From Maricaulis salignorans (GTDB taxonomy: Bacteria; Pseudomonadota; Alphaproteobacteria; Caulobacterales; Aquidulcibacteraceae): DNA of 64,000 bases. Under the pieces are notes generated by a model that saw only the letters and a list, made by a program, of their open reading frames with translations, was not told where the DNA came from and ran no database searches. The stretch is taken from the NCBI GenBank assembly GCA_945891505.1, contig CAMDDL010000009.1, positions 23,053-87,052 on the forward strand. Direction: 5' to 3'. Within the stretch, counting starts at the first letter, position 1. The number at the start of each line of letters is the position of its first letter. The translations under genes were made by a program, and so were the position numbers. Positions 37,892 to 47,807 of the stretch are shown here, piece after piece.

Positions 37892-38905
37892 TCAGGCCTC
37901 AACATAAATGTGACGCATCAACTCTGAAGGGTCGGGCTCCGGGCTTGTTTGAGCGAAATCGGCAGCATCGGCTACTATTTCTTTCACGTCCCGGTCGATT
38001 GTCTTCAGGTCTTCTTCAGTAAACAGCCCATTCTCCAGACCATAATGGCGCATGTGCTCAATGGGGTCGCGGGTATCGCGCACTTGCTTTGGCTCATCTT
38101 TGGGGCGATATTTAGCCGGGTCGGACATGGAATGGCCACGATAGCGATAGGTCTTCATTTCCAGAAGGAACGGACCTTTCCCAGACCGGGCATGCTCTAA
38201 CGCGCGTTCAGCCGCCTTGCGCACGGCTATAACGTCCATGCCGTCCACTTCTTCGCCGACGATTTCGAAGCTGATGCCGCGCTTGAACAATTCGGTCTCT
38301 GCCGAGGCCCGCGCAACGCTGGTGCCCATGGCATATTGGTTGTTCTCGATCACATAGACAACTGGCAAACGCCATAGGCTTGCCATGTTGAAGCTTTCAT
38401 AGACTTGGCCTTGGTTGGCAGCTCCATCACCAAAATAAGCGACCGAAACTTGCTCATTGCCGCGATATCGATTGGCGAGCGCCAGACCGGTACCCAAAGC
38501 AACCTGTGCACCCACGATCCCATGGCCGCCATAGAAATTGGCCTCTTTCGAGAACATATGCATCGAGCCGCCCTTGCCGCGCGATGAACCGCCAATACGC
38601 CCGGTCAGTTCTGCCATAATCTCGCGCGGACTCATGCCGCAGGCCAACATGTGACCATGGTCGCGATAGCCGGTGATCACTTGATCGCCCGCCTTTTGCG
38701 CAGCTTGCATGCCCACCACGACAGCTTCTTGGCCAATATAGAGATGGCAGAAACCAGCAATCAAACCCATGCCATAAAGCTGGCCAGCACGCTCTTCAAA
38801 GCGGCGGATCAAGAGCATATCGCGATAATAGGCGAGTGCCTCGTCACGATTGTCTAAGTTTGATGGAGAAACAGCAGCGGACCCGGATGATTTCTTAGCA
38901 GCCAT
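37892..38905 (-). CDS. pdhA: Pyruvate dehydrogenase E1 alpha
   Basis: A 337-residue E1 alpha subunit; with PdhB it decarboxylates pyruvate using thiamine diphosphate. The ThDP motif (GDGAANQGQVYESFNMASLW...VIENN) and the phosphorylation-loop-like YRYRGHSMSDPAKYR are present, with IGQEAVVVGMQ and GSMHMFSKEANFYGGHGIVG. ATG at 38905 is the family-like start (AAKKSSG); the TTG four codons upstream is less likely. It is preceded by ftsB. Confidence 0.96.
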   Translation of the reverse strand: MAAKKSSGSAAVSPSNLDNRDEALAYYRDMLLIRRFEERAGQLYGMGLIAGFCHLYIGQEAVVVGMQAAQKAGDQVITGYRDHGHMLACGMSPREIMAELTGRIGGSSRGKGGSMHMFSKEANFYGGHGIVGAQVALGTGLALANRYRGNEQVSVAYFGDGAANQGQVYESFNMASLWRLPVVYVIENNQYAMGTSVARASAETELFKRGISFEIVGEEVDGMDVIAVRKAAERALEHARSGKGPFLLEMKTYRYRGHSMSDPAKYRPKDEPKQVRDTRDPIEHMRHYGLENGLFTEEDLKTIDRDVKEIVADAADFAQTSPEPDPSELMRHIYVEA

Positions 38906-38972
38906 CGATGCGTACAACCCTTCTCAGAAGACATTATCCATAGGCAGAAGCGGGCCAGACGTCCAGTTGCGT

Positions 38973-39317
38973 TCACGGATTGGGGGTCTGCGAAGATGCA
39001 GAAGATCCCGCAACGGCTGCTGTTTTTGGCAATGGCATCGCAATATCGTTCGGCCCTGCCAGCCCCAATTGGGACATGGCACGTTCTTCCACATAGTCCG
39101 AATCAACTTCGCCAGCCTTGTAACGGGCCAGCTTGCGCTCCAACTCTATCCGCTGCTTTACCAAGCCGTCGCGCTCAGCCATCAGTCTGTCGGCGGCCTG
39201 CACATAGGAGTGCCACGACAATACGCCTTGTTGGCCGACAAAAAAGTGCACAGCAAAATACACCAACACCCCTGAGAACAGGAAGGTTGAGATACGTATG
39301 CCCTTTAAGAATGCCAT
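38973..39317 (-). CDS. ftsB: Septum formation initiator FtsB/DivIC family
   Basis: A 114-residue bitopic membrane protein: short N-terminus, one membrane helix (ISTFLFSGVLVYFAVHFFVG, about 9-28), then a coiled coil (about 38-70, ADRLMAERDGLVKQRIELERKLA) and YVEERAMSQLGLAGPNDI, the family C-terminal motif. It is expected to act with FtsL and FtsQ at the divisome. Position between eno and pdhA is conserved in alphaproteobacteria. Confidence 0.9.
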   Translation of the reverse strand: MAFLKGIRISTFLFSGVLVYFAVHFFVGQQGVLSWHSYVQAADRLMAERDGLVKQRIELERKLARYKAGEVDSDYVEERAMSQLGLAGPNDIAMPLPKTAAVAGSSASSQTPNP

Positions 39318-39376
39318 ACCGACAATGCCTTTTGGTGGCGTGGCCGCTGTTTGCTAAGCCCACGCCATCTTGTGCC

Positions 39377-39397
39377 CAAACTTGGTAAACCAAGTGT
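39377..39397 (-). terminator. Weak stem-loop downstream of eno
   Basis: On the - strand ACTTGG-TTTA-CCAAGT followed by TTGGG lies 8 bp after the eno stop. The stem is only 6 bp and the T-tract poor, so it may only slow polymerase; read-through into ftsB is likely. Confidence 0.3.
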
Positions 39398-39404
39398 TAG
39401 CAAA

Positions 39405-40754
<1,350 letters not shown>

Positions 40755-40804
40755 TTAGCGCGACCGCGCGCGCAAAGCTAGGCTAAAGACGCAAATGCCC
40801 TGTG

Positions 40805-41932
40805 CTAGACTGCAAGCTTGAGGGGTTGGACCCTTGGTTTCAAGCTCGCGCGCATCAACATCATCGCGCTAGCGAACAAAATTGCCCCTAAGCCTTGATG
40901 GGCAATCCCGAGCAAAACGCCTTCAATCTGCGGCGGTGCCCAAAGACCAAAGCCAATCAGGGTCGAGACACCCAAGACCATTTGGCACACGACTAGGATC
41001 GCAACCACATTGCCCCACAGGACGATGTCGCGCTGGGCCGAACGACGAGTCTGCAGCCAGACCAACACCATCGCGATGCCGATTCCATAAGCGCCCAGGC
41101 GATGGTTGAACTGAATGGTCGAGGTATTCTCGACAAAATTGCGCCATAGCGGGCTCAAGGCCGCATAGTCCGCAGGATAAAGACCACCGGCAAACGTCGG
41201 CCAGTCATTATTGATGAGGCCCGCATCTGTTCCCGCCACAAAGGCACCTAAGACAATTTGGAAGGCCAAGAACACAACAAAGCCAATCGCCCAAGGCGCG
41301 ACTTTACTGTCACCCTGTTGGGGTTGTTTCGGCGTGATTAGATCAAGCGCGGTCCACAATGCTAAACTCATCAGCAAGATCGCCAAGGAAAGATGCGTCG
41401 CCAAGCGATAAGCGGCCACGTCGAGACGGTCACCGCTCAAGCCCGAACTCACCATCCACCAGCCGATAAAACCTTGCAGACCGCCCAAAGCAAACATGCC
41501 AATCAACCAAGGGGTCATGGCCGGCCGCAGATGACGGGTAAGGGCGAAGATGACCAGCGGCACAGCAAACGCCAAACCGACGACGCGGCCCAGCAAGCGA
41601 TGCGCCCATTCCCACCAGAAAATGAACTGGAACTCACCTAGGCTCATGCCCTTGTTCTGCAGCTTGTATTCCGGGATTTGCCGATAGCGCTCAAACTCAA
41701 CGGCCCATTGCTCAGCATTTAGCGGTGGGATCGCGCCATGGATCGGCGACCAATGGGTGATCGAGAGCCCTGAATCTGTCAAGCGCGTCGCACCGCCAAC
41801 AATGACCATGCACAAAACCAAAAAGGCGATGAACAACAGCCAACTACCAACCCGAAGGTCATAAATGCGCTGACGCTGCTCTGGCAGAGCTACTTGGCTA
41901 TGTAAGTTGGAAACAGGCAAAACATTGGTCAT
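40805..41932 (-). CDS. ctaA: Heme A synthase (COX15/CtaA family)
   Basis: A 375-residue inner-membrane protein with about eight helices that oxidises heme O to heme A for aa3-type cytochrome oxidase. Family marks: VGGATRLTDSGLSITHWSPIHGAIPP, EFQFIFWWEWAHRLLGRVVG (heme His), GFIGWWMVSSGL, AGTDAGLINNDWPTFAG and QFNHRLGAYGIG. It is of the long alphaproteobacterial/mitochondrial COX15 type. Divergent from the DUF2842 gene. Confidence 0.95.
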   Translation of the reverse strand: MTNVLPVSNLHSQVALPEQRQRIYDLRVGSWLLFIAFLVLCMVIVGGATRLTDSGLSITHWSPIHGAIPPLNAEQWAVEFERYRQIPEYKLQNKGMSLGEFQFIFWWEWAHRLLGRVVGLAFAVPLVIFALTRHLRPAMTPWLIGMFALGGLQGFIGWWMVSSGLSGDRLDVAAYRLATHLSLAILLMSLALWTALDLITPKQPQQGDSKVAPWAIGFVVFLAFQIVLGAFVAGTDAGLINNDWPTFAGGLYPADYAALSPLWRNFVENTSTIQFNHRLGAYGIGIAMVLVWLQTRRSAQRDIVLWGNVVAILVVCQMVLGVSTLIGFGLWAPPQIEGVLLGIAHQGLGAILFASAMMLMRASLKPRVQPLKLAV

Positions 41933-42079
41933 GACAGCTTGGCGTCCTAAGTAGCGGTACAGTTAGGTGGCCAGCGCACCTTGGCAAGGGCCAGAGACCC
42001 AACAGATCAGTCACAGCGACGTGGTTTGCGGCGCGGCCTGCTTACAGGCTAAAGAGGCCTAACATCAAGGGAGAAGCAT

Positions 42080-42337
42080 GTGAAAGCGACACATCGACGC
42101 GCCATTGGAATCACACTGACACTGGTAGTCTTGGTGGTTTATTCGTTCTTTGCAGCCTCTGTCGGTGCCCTGTTTGCGGACAAGCATTGGACAGCGCAGA
42201 TCGCCTATTTTGCGATTGCAGGTCTTGCTTGGGTGTTCCCACTCTATCCGGTTTACATGTGGATGCGGAAACCTGATCCCGACGAAGCGGCAGCTGAAAA
42301 GCCGCCCGAAGCCGCGGCCGTACGCAAGCGTAGCTAA
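42080..42337 (+). CDS. DUF2842 family small membrane protein
   Basis: An 85-residue protein with two membrane helices (AIGITLTLVVLVVYSFFAASVGALF and IAYFAIAGLAWVFPLYPVYMWM) and a charged C-terminal tail. DUF2842 proteins are restricted to alphaproteobacteria and uncharacterised. The start is GTG with GGGAGAAG upstream. Divergent from ctaA. Confidence 0.85.
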   Translation: MKATHRRAIGITLTLVVLVVYSFFAASVGALFADKHWTAQIAYFAIAGLAWVFPLYPVYMWMRKPDPDEAAAEKPPEAAAVRKRS

Positions 42338-42366
42338 TCAATCTTTTTTGAATTTTGGGGTGAAAA

Positions 42367-42443
42367 TGGTCGGAGCGGCGGGATTCGAACCCACGACCCC
42401 TTGTCCCCCAGACAAGTGCGCTACCAAGCTGCGCTACGCTCCG
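42367..42443 (-). tRNA. tRNA-Pro (anticodon GGG)
   Basis: The - strand folds as a full cloverleaf of 77 nt. Acceptor CGGAGCG/CGCTCCG; D arm GCGCAGCTTGGTAGCGC; anticodon arm CTTGT-CTGGGGG-ACAAG giving GGG (reads CCC and CCU); T arm CGTGGGTTCGAATCCCGCC (GTGGG stem partly mismatched); discriminator A and an encoded CCA. Confidence 0.96.
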
Positions 42444-42564
42444 ACCGTTGCTCGCGGATAGGTGACTATTGCGAGCGCGTGGCTATAGACGGCCAAAGGG
42501 TTGGCGGCAATCTTTGTTGTCAGAGATTTCTCACAGAAGCCCGGATCCCAAATGCGAGCTGACT

Positions 42565-43110
42565 TCAGCCCTCGTCCAGATCCTTGGCAAATTCCAACAA
42601 GATCAGATCGTGACCCCGGGTCATCTTGGGATCGGTATGAATATCGGCCATTGAGACACTGTTGCCCGTCGCGGCAAAACCACGCCGCGCATAAAAGGCG
42701 ATCAGCGCGTCTCGCCCTTGGATGACGGTCATAATCATTCGGTTTGCCGCAAATGAACGGCGGGCCTCCGCCTCTGCGGCCTCCATCAGAACTTTACCTA
42801 CTCCACCGCCTTGTAGTGACGGCTCAACGGCAAATTTGCCGAAATTGCAGGTGTCTGGCGTTTCGCTCAAGTGCTCGATATCGGCACAGCCGATCAGCTG
42901 CCCGTCACCATTTTTGGCGATCAAGAGGCGGTGGAGCGGATTTTGCAGAACCTGATCAATCGCGTCGGGCGTGATCCTCTCCCCATCGATCAAGTCGGCT
43001 TCAGAAGTCCAGCCCAGTCTGCTCTCATCGCCGCGATAGGCGCGCTGCATCAGGGACACAATCGCGTCGCGATCAGAAGGCGTGGCAAGTCTAATAGTCA
43101 GTGCTGACAT
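42565..43110 (-). CDS. GNAT family N-acetyltransferase
   Basis: A 181-residue acetyltransferase. It opens LTIRLATPSDRDAIVSLMQRAYRG. The acetyl-CoA-binding motif is FAVEPSLQGGGVGKVLMEAAEAEAR and the C-terminal part is LIAFYARRGFAATG. The substrate is unknown. It lies 23 bp beyond merR on the same strand and may be co-transcribed with it. Confidence 0.88.
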   Translation of the reverse strand: MSALTIRLATPSDRDAIVSLMQRAYRGDESRLGWTSEADLIDGERITPDAIDQVLQNPLHRLLIAKNGDGQLIGCADIEHLSETPDTCNFGKFAVEPSLQGGGVGKVLMEAAEAEARRSFAANRMIMTVIQGRDALIAFYARRGFAATGNSVSMADIHTDPKMTRGHDLILLEFAKDLDEG

Positions 43111-43133
43111 GGAAGGAGGCCTTGAATGCAGGA

Positions 43134-43658
43134 TTAAAGCGCGCGGCGCTGGAAGGATGCCACGGCGGCCAAAATCTCTTCTGCGCGCTCGAGCTTTTCA
43201 AGGGCAGCTTGCAGCCGGACCTGATTAGCCTGATCAACCAATGGGGTGGGAACTTTAGCGAGCGATGCCGCTTCACCAGAAGTTATAGGCGAGAGCGGAT
43301 AGACTGGCCCACGGGCTGCGGCCCCCAAAGCCAACGCTTCTGGATCGGCTGTGACTGGCGGTAAAACGTCCAGCTTAGCACCGGCACCCCGGGCGCGCAC
43401 ATAGGCAACGCCCTGATCCTTCAAGACCTTCTGAACGCCTTTGAGCTGATAACCATCTTCTTGCAGCAAAGCGCGAATGCCGCGAAGCAAGGCCATGTCT
43501 TCAGGCCGATAATGCCTTCGACCCCCTGCCCGCTTTAACGGTCGTAATTGTGGAAACTTGCCTTCCCAAAAGCGCAAGACATGGGCAGGCACATCCAAGA
43601 GCTCAGCAGCCTCGGTAATTGTCCGAAAGGCCTGTTCCCCTTTTTCGATGCCTGCCAC
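43134..43658 (-). CDS. MerR family transcriptional regulator
   Basis: A 174-residue protein with an N-terminal MerR winged-helix domain: [55 protein letters not shown]. The C-terminal part has no metal- or drug-binding signature. This is the MerR protein found beside ihfA in most alphaproteobacteria; its targets are unknown. It sits 8 bp after ihfA. Confidence 0.93.
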   Translation of the reverse strand: MAGIEKGEQAFRTITEAAELLDVPAHVLRFWEGKFPQLRPLKRAGGRRHYRPEDMALLRGIRALLQEDGYQLKGVQKVLKDQGVAYVRARGAGAKLDVLPPVTADPEALALGAAARGPVYPLSPITSGEAASLAKVPTPLVDQANQVRLQAALEKLERAEEILAAVASFQRRAL

Positions 43659-43666
43659 CTCTATCC

Positions 43667-43957
43667 TCAGCCTTTTTCGACTCGCTCCCGCATGATTTGG
43701 GAAGCCTTAAAACTCACCACGCGACGCGCTGAAATGGTAGCTTCAACGCCCGTCTTTGGGTTTCGCCCGATTCGGGGGCGCTTGGCTCTAACACTGAAAT
43801 TGCCAAACCGTGCGAGCTTTACCAACTGACCCCGCTCTAAGGTTTTGGCCAAATGCTCCAACATGGATTCAAGCAAATCTGAACAATCATTCCGCGACAA
43901 ACCTACTTCACGCCCTAAAGCGTCAATTAAATCCGCGCGAGTTAGTGTTTTACCCAC
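43667..43957 (-). CDS. ihfA: Integration host factor alpha
   Basis: A 96-residue DNA-bending protein of the HU/IHF family. [30 protein letters not shown] and [23 protein letters not shown] place it as IHF alpha; the Pro in GRNPKTG intercalates into DNA. The start is GTG. Position between fabH and merR is a conserved alphaproteobacterial arrangement. Confidence 0.96.
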   Translation of the reverse strand: MGKTLTRADLIDALGREVGLSRNDCSDLLESMLEHLAKTLERGQLVKLARFGNFSVRAKRPRIGRNPKTGVEATISARRVVSFKASQIMRERVEKG

Positions 43958-44072
43958 GTCTTGCCCCCCTCATTGGCTTTCCGGAGGCATGCCCACTTTG
44001 TGGTGCGTTCAACCGGACTTCCTATTAGCTATACTCGCATTAAACCCCTATTTTACAATACGTCCAGTCCAT

Positions 44073-45059
44073 TTACAGCCGGATCAGCGATGCACCCCAT
44101 GTAAAACCGCCACCCATGGCTTCCAAAAGCACCAAATCACCCTTTTGGATGCGCCCATCTTGTCGAGCGACCTCAAAAGCCAGCGGCACCGAGGCGGCAG
44201 ATGTGTTGCCGTGCTGGGTTACCGTGGTTATCACTTTATGCTCGTCCAAGCCCATGCGGCGGGCCACGCCTTCAAGGATCCGACGGTTCGCCTGATGGGG
44301 GACAAACCAGTCGATATCGGCAACCTCAACCCCTGCTTTCGCACAACATGCTGCAATTGCTTCAGAAATGTTGCCAACCGCATGGCGAAACACGGCTTGG
44401 CCCTGCATCTTGAGCTTACCAATGCGGCCGCCTTGCGAGGCCCCGCCGTCAACATAGAGTAGGTCTGCGTGGCGGCCATCGGCGCGAAGCGCATGGGCGA
44501 GGACACCGCGTCCCCCGGCTTCTTCAACCGGCACAGCGCCGATAATCATCGCCCCTGCCCCGTCACCGAACAAAACGGCCGTTGTGCGGTCAGACCAGTC
44601 CAAAATGCGGGAAAAAGTTTCAGCGCCAATGACTAAGGCTGTTTTCGCCTGCCCCGTCTGCACCATAGCATCGGCGACCGACAGCGCGTAGACGAAGCCA
44701 GAGCAGACCGCTTGAATATCAAAGGCAATCGCGACTGGGACGCTAAGCTCTGCCTGAATCAACGTAGCCGTCGCTGGAAAGGTCCGGTCCGGCGTAGAGG
44801 TCGCGCACACGATCAGATCGATGTCGGCGGGCGTTAAATTTGCATCCGCCAAGGCCCGCCGTGCGGCTTCAGTGCCCAAAGTCGCTGTTGTCTCTAACGG
44901 CCCGGCCACAGCGCGCTGCGCAATCCCTGTCCGCTCTTGGATCCAAGCATCATTGGTGTCGATCATGGTCTCGAGTTCCGCATTGGTCACAATGCGTTCA
45001 GGCGTCATCGCGCCACTACCCAAAAAGACAGACCGCATCAGGCCTGAAGCAGGTGTCAT
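44073..45059 (-). CDS. fabH: Beta-ketoacyl-ACP synthase III
   Basis: A 328-residue enzyme that starts fatty-acid synthesis by condensing acetyl-CoA with malonyl-ACP. Catalytic Cys in IQAVCSGFVYALSVA, His in DWFVPHQANRRI and Asn in TVTQHGNTSAASVP are all seen. The first ATG is used; an internal ATG seven residues later (RSVFLGSG) is also possible. It is 5 bp behind plsX. Confidence 0.97.
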   Translation of the reverse strand: MTPASGLMRSVFLGSGAMTPERIVTNAELETMIDTNDAWIQERTGIAQRAVAGPLETTATLGTEAARRALADANLTPADIDLIVCATSTPDRTFPATATLIQAELSVPVAIAFDIQAVCSGFVYALSVADAMVQTGQAKTALVIGAETFSRILDWSDRTTAVLFGDGAGAMIIGAVPVEEAGGRGVLAHALRADGRHADLLYVDGGASQGGRIGKLKMQGQAVFRHAVGNISEAIAACCAKAGVEVADIDWFVPHQANRRILEGVARRMGLDEHKVITTVTQHGNTSAASVPLAFEVARQDGRIQKGDLVLLEAMGGGFTWGASLIRL

Positions 45060-45064
45060 GCCTA

Positions 45065-46138
45065 TCAGGCCTCCTCGACCGCTGGGGAGGTTTGCGCTTG
45101 AACTTGGGCTGTAGCGCGCGCTGCAGCTAAGCGCAGCAAGTTGTCAGCAACTTGGGTCATGTACGAGCTTGCCGCCAAGCGAGCCCCTACCGCCATCGCA
45201 TTGGCAAAGCCGCGCGCATCCGTGCCGCCATGAGATTTGATGACAAGCCCGTTCAGCCCCAAGAACACCCCGCCATTGGAACTGCTGGGGTCCATGCGGT
45301 TTTTGAGCTTTTTGAGACCCGAAGAAGCCAAAAGCGCCCCTGCCATCGCCAGCGGGCCAGATGTCAAAGCCTCTTTCAAAAACCCACCGACCAAGCGCGC
45401 AGCGCCTTCGGCCGTTTTCAGGGCAATATTGCCGGTAAAGCCATCGGTGACGACCACATCGGTCTTGCCCATCGAAATATCATTGCCTTCGACAAAGCCG
45501 TGCACGTCCAAGTTTAATGTTGCGCCATAAAGCCGCAGCAAGCGCATAGCTTCACGAATATCTTCGTGGCCTTTCACCTCTTCGGATCCAACATTGAGCA
45601 GACCAATCTTGGGCCGCTCCATCCCATAGAGCGCCTTGGCAAAGGCTTCGCCCATAATGGCGAAATCTACCAATTGATCGGGGTCGGAATCTACGTTCGC
45701 GCCAACGTCCAAAACGACGCAATGGCCCTTTGGTGTAGGCCAAGAGGCAGTGATAGCCGGGCGATGCAGCCCTTCCATCGTGCGCAATTGCAAATGCGCA
45801 ACCGCCATCAAAGCGCCGGTATTGCCTGCAGACACGACCGCAGCAGCTTCGCCGGCTTTGACCGAGGCAATGGCATTCCACATGCTGGTGCCCTTTTTGC
45901 GCATCGCTTGGCTGGGCTTGGCATCCATGGGCACGATGTCGGCTGTATGGCGCACATCGCTAGCGGCCTTGGCGGCTGGCAGATTGGCCAATAGTCTGTC
46001 TAGGGCGGCTTGATCGCCATGCAGGACAAAACGGGCTTGCGGGTTTTCCTGCGCGAACTGATCCACCCCGGCAAGGATTGCATCTGGTGCGTGATCCCCG
46101 CCCATGGCGTCGATCGATAGCGTTAAGCCACTTGTCAT
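45065..46138 (-). CDS. plsX: Phosphate acyltransferase PlsX
   Basis: A 357-residue enzyme making acyl-phosphate from acyl-ACP for phospholipid synthesis. LTLSIDAMGGDHAPDAILAGV at the N-terminus, SAGNTGALMAVA, LDVGANVDSDPDQLVDFAIMG, VVTDGFTGNIALK and GLVIKSHGGTDARGFANA are diagnostic. I chose the ATG with GGAG 8 nt upstream; the 13-codon longer frame is not conserved. Confidence 0.97.
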   Translation of the reverse strand: MTSGLTLSIDAMGGDHAPDAILAGVDQFAQENPQARFVLHGDQAALDRLLANLPAAKAASDVRHTADIVPMDAKPSQAMRKKGTSMWNAIASVKAGEAAAVVSAGNTGALMAVAHLQLRTMEGLHRPAITASWPTPKGHCVVLDVGANVDSDPDQLVDFAIMGEAFAKALYGMERPKIGLLNVGSEEVKGHEDIREAMRLLRLYGATLNLDVHGFVEGNDISMGKTDVVVTDGFTGNIALKTAEGAARLVGGFLKEALTSGPLAMAGALLASSGLKKLKNRMDPSSSNGGVFLGLNGLVIKSHGGTDARGFANAMAVGARLAASSYMTQVADNLLRLAAARATAQVQAQTSPAVEEA

Positions 46139-46281
46139 CCCGTCTCCTTGGGCGTTTGCCCCTGCGCCTATAGCCAACCGAACCAGTCAGCGCTGCGAGG
46201 CGGCATTACCCACCAAACTGACGAAACTCCATGACATTATTCAGACGATTCTTGGTAAATCGCTGCAGTTTCCATGGTTTT

Positions 46282-46830
46282 TCACCGTGGCAGTGACAGT
46301 TCACCGCGCAAGAGAGTTTCGTCTGCAACCCCCTGCAGGTCAAGCGTCCAATCACGGATGCGTGAGGCCAATTCAGTGGCAAAGCCTTGTGCGGCGGGGT
46401 CTTTTTCAAGCACATGCACGCCAATCGCTTCCGCCAAAACGCCCATTTGCTCAGCCTCTGGCAATTCTAGCGCACCAGTATAGACCGCCATACGGCCGTA
46501 GAAGCTTTCAGCCAGCTTTCTGATTCGCTTGCCGACAGACAAATCGCCGACACCCAATTCCCGCAACGCATGGTCGAGGGCTGAAAACATGATGTTGAAC
46601 ACTTCTTGGGATGTTTCTTCCGCCTGATCACCGCGCTTGGACAAGCGCCCGAACAAAACAGACGCATGCAAAGCCAACATCTCAAACCGGCCATCAGGGC
46701 TGTCTGGCACGCGGCCCTCGCCATAGAGTGCAGGGTCGCGCGCGGCGAGGCTTAATTGATCATAGAGTGCGCGGGCCGCCACTTTGATGGGCTTTTTGCG
46801 AAACAGGCGGGAGATCAAATTCGTGGGCAT
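46282..46830 (-). CDS. Ubiquinol-cytochrome c chaperone (CBP3/UQCC1 family)
   Basis: A 182-residue protein of the CBP3 family, which assists assembly of cytochrome b in the bc1 complex in mitochondria and alphaproteobacteria. Features: AARALYDQLSLAARDPALYGEGRVPDSPDGRFEMLALHASVLFGRL, VFNIMFSALDHALRELGVGDLSVGKRIRKLAESFYGRM. ATG at 46830 is family-like. No DUF177/YceD gene lies between it and plsX, a place where that gene often occurs. Confidence 0.9.
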   Translation of the reverse strand: MPTNLISRLFRKKPIKVAARALYDQLSLAARDPALYGEGRVPDSPDGRFEMLALHASVLFGRLSKRGDQAEETSQEVFNIMFSALDHALRELGVGDLSVGKRIRKLAESFYGRMAVYTGALELPEAEQMGVLAEAIGVHVLEKDPAAQGFATELASRIRDWTLDLQGVADETLLRGELSLPR

Positions 46831-47126
46831 GATTAACCTATCGGGGAGAATGCGGGCCGCCCGCAAGCAGGTGGACGGCCGCTCAAGGCTTCAAGATGAA
46901 GCTGAAACGTGAACCTTAGGCTTGAACCTTACATTCCGGCGGGCTAGGTCAAGGCAAGCACTGCGGGCTTTGCCACATTTTTGGCTAAACGTGCAGAGAC
47001 ATCTACAGCGCCGTGACAGATGCGGCATCAATTCTTTGGCATTTTTGCCTTAATTTGTTGCCAGTTGCGCGTTATGGCCAAGCTAAGCACGATGCACGCG
47101 CCACCTTTGGCGCTGGCAGATATGGG

Positions 47127-47627
47127 ATGAACACGATGCGTGGAAGAAACTTGGTTGCTGTTGCCCTCCTCTGTGGCGTCTCCCTCCTTGGGGCTTGCAC
47201 CGGCACGATCGACCGCCGCGGCTTCCTCGCAGACGAAAGCCAGAAAGCGCCCTTCCAAGATGGCGTGGACACCAAAGAAACCGTGCTGACCCGGATGGGC
47301 AACCCATCGCAAACCGGTACTTTCGACGAGCAGACGTGGTATTACATATCCTCGATCCAAAAGCAGACCGCTTTCTATCTGCCGCGCACCATGGAACGCA
47401 CCATCCTCGCCATCTCATTTGATGACGGCGACAAAGTCGCCGCCGTGCGCACCTACGGTCTCTCTGATGGCCGCGTGATCGACTATGACACCCGCCGCAC
47501 GCCTACCCGCGGCCGCGAAGTCACCTTCCTCGAACAAATCTTCGGCTCCATCGGCCGCGCCCCAGTCCAATTGCCGGGCTCCGACCCGAACTTGCCGACC
47601 TCTGCGGGTGGCCCTCGGCGGAATTAG
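47127..47627 (+). CDS. bamE: Outer-membrane assembly lipoprotein BamE (SmpA/OmlA)
   Basis: A 166-residue lipoprotein: signal segment LVAVALLCGVSLLGAC with lipobox Cys24. The BamE fold follows (RRGFLADESQKAPFQDGVDTKETVLTRMGNPSQTGTFDEQTWYYISS) with a C-terminal tail rich in Arg/Pro. BamE stabilises the BAM complex that inserts outer-membrane proteins. A longer frame from 47013 is possible but the signal peptide fixes the start near 47127-47136. Divergent from the CBP3-type gene, as in related genomes. Confidence 0.93.
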   Translation: MNTMRGRNLVAVALLCGVSLLGACTGTIDRRGFLADESQKAPFQDGVDTKETVLTRMGNPSQTGTFDEQTWYYISSIQKQTAFYLPRTMERTILAISFDDGDKVAAVRTYGLSDGRVIDYDTRRTPTRGREVTFLEQIFGSIGRAPVQLPGSDPNLPTSAGGPRRN

Positions 47628-47670
47628 GGGGGCTAGCGGTCAGCGTAGATCGTTCTGAGGCGTGGCTCCT

Positions 47671-47797
47671 GTCCTCCCCCGCGTGCGGGGGAGGTGGCAG
47701 CGAAGCTGACGGAGGGGGGCTCAGCGTGGCGATCGCACGTTATGCCCCCTCCACCATGCTACGCATGGTCCCCCTCCCCCGCTTTGCAGGGGAGGAC
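47671..47797. repeat. Interspersed inverted repeat element between bamE and pleD
   Basis: Two copies of a similar unit in inverted orientation. The left has a perfect 10-bp stem CCTCCCCCGC-GT-GCGGGGGAGG (47673-47694), then GGCAGCGAAGCTGACGGAGGGGG. The right has CCCCCTCC, a hairpin ACCATGC-TAC-GCATGGT (47753-47769), and CCCTCCCCCGC..GGGGAGGAC. GTCCTCCCC and GGGGAGGAC bound the element. This type of GC-rich intergenic repeat is familiar from caulobacters and sphingomonads. Being between convergent genes it may also stop transcription. Confidence 0.7.
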
Positions 47798-47807
47798 AAG
47801 GCGCCAC

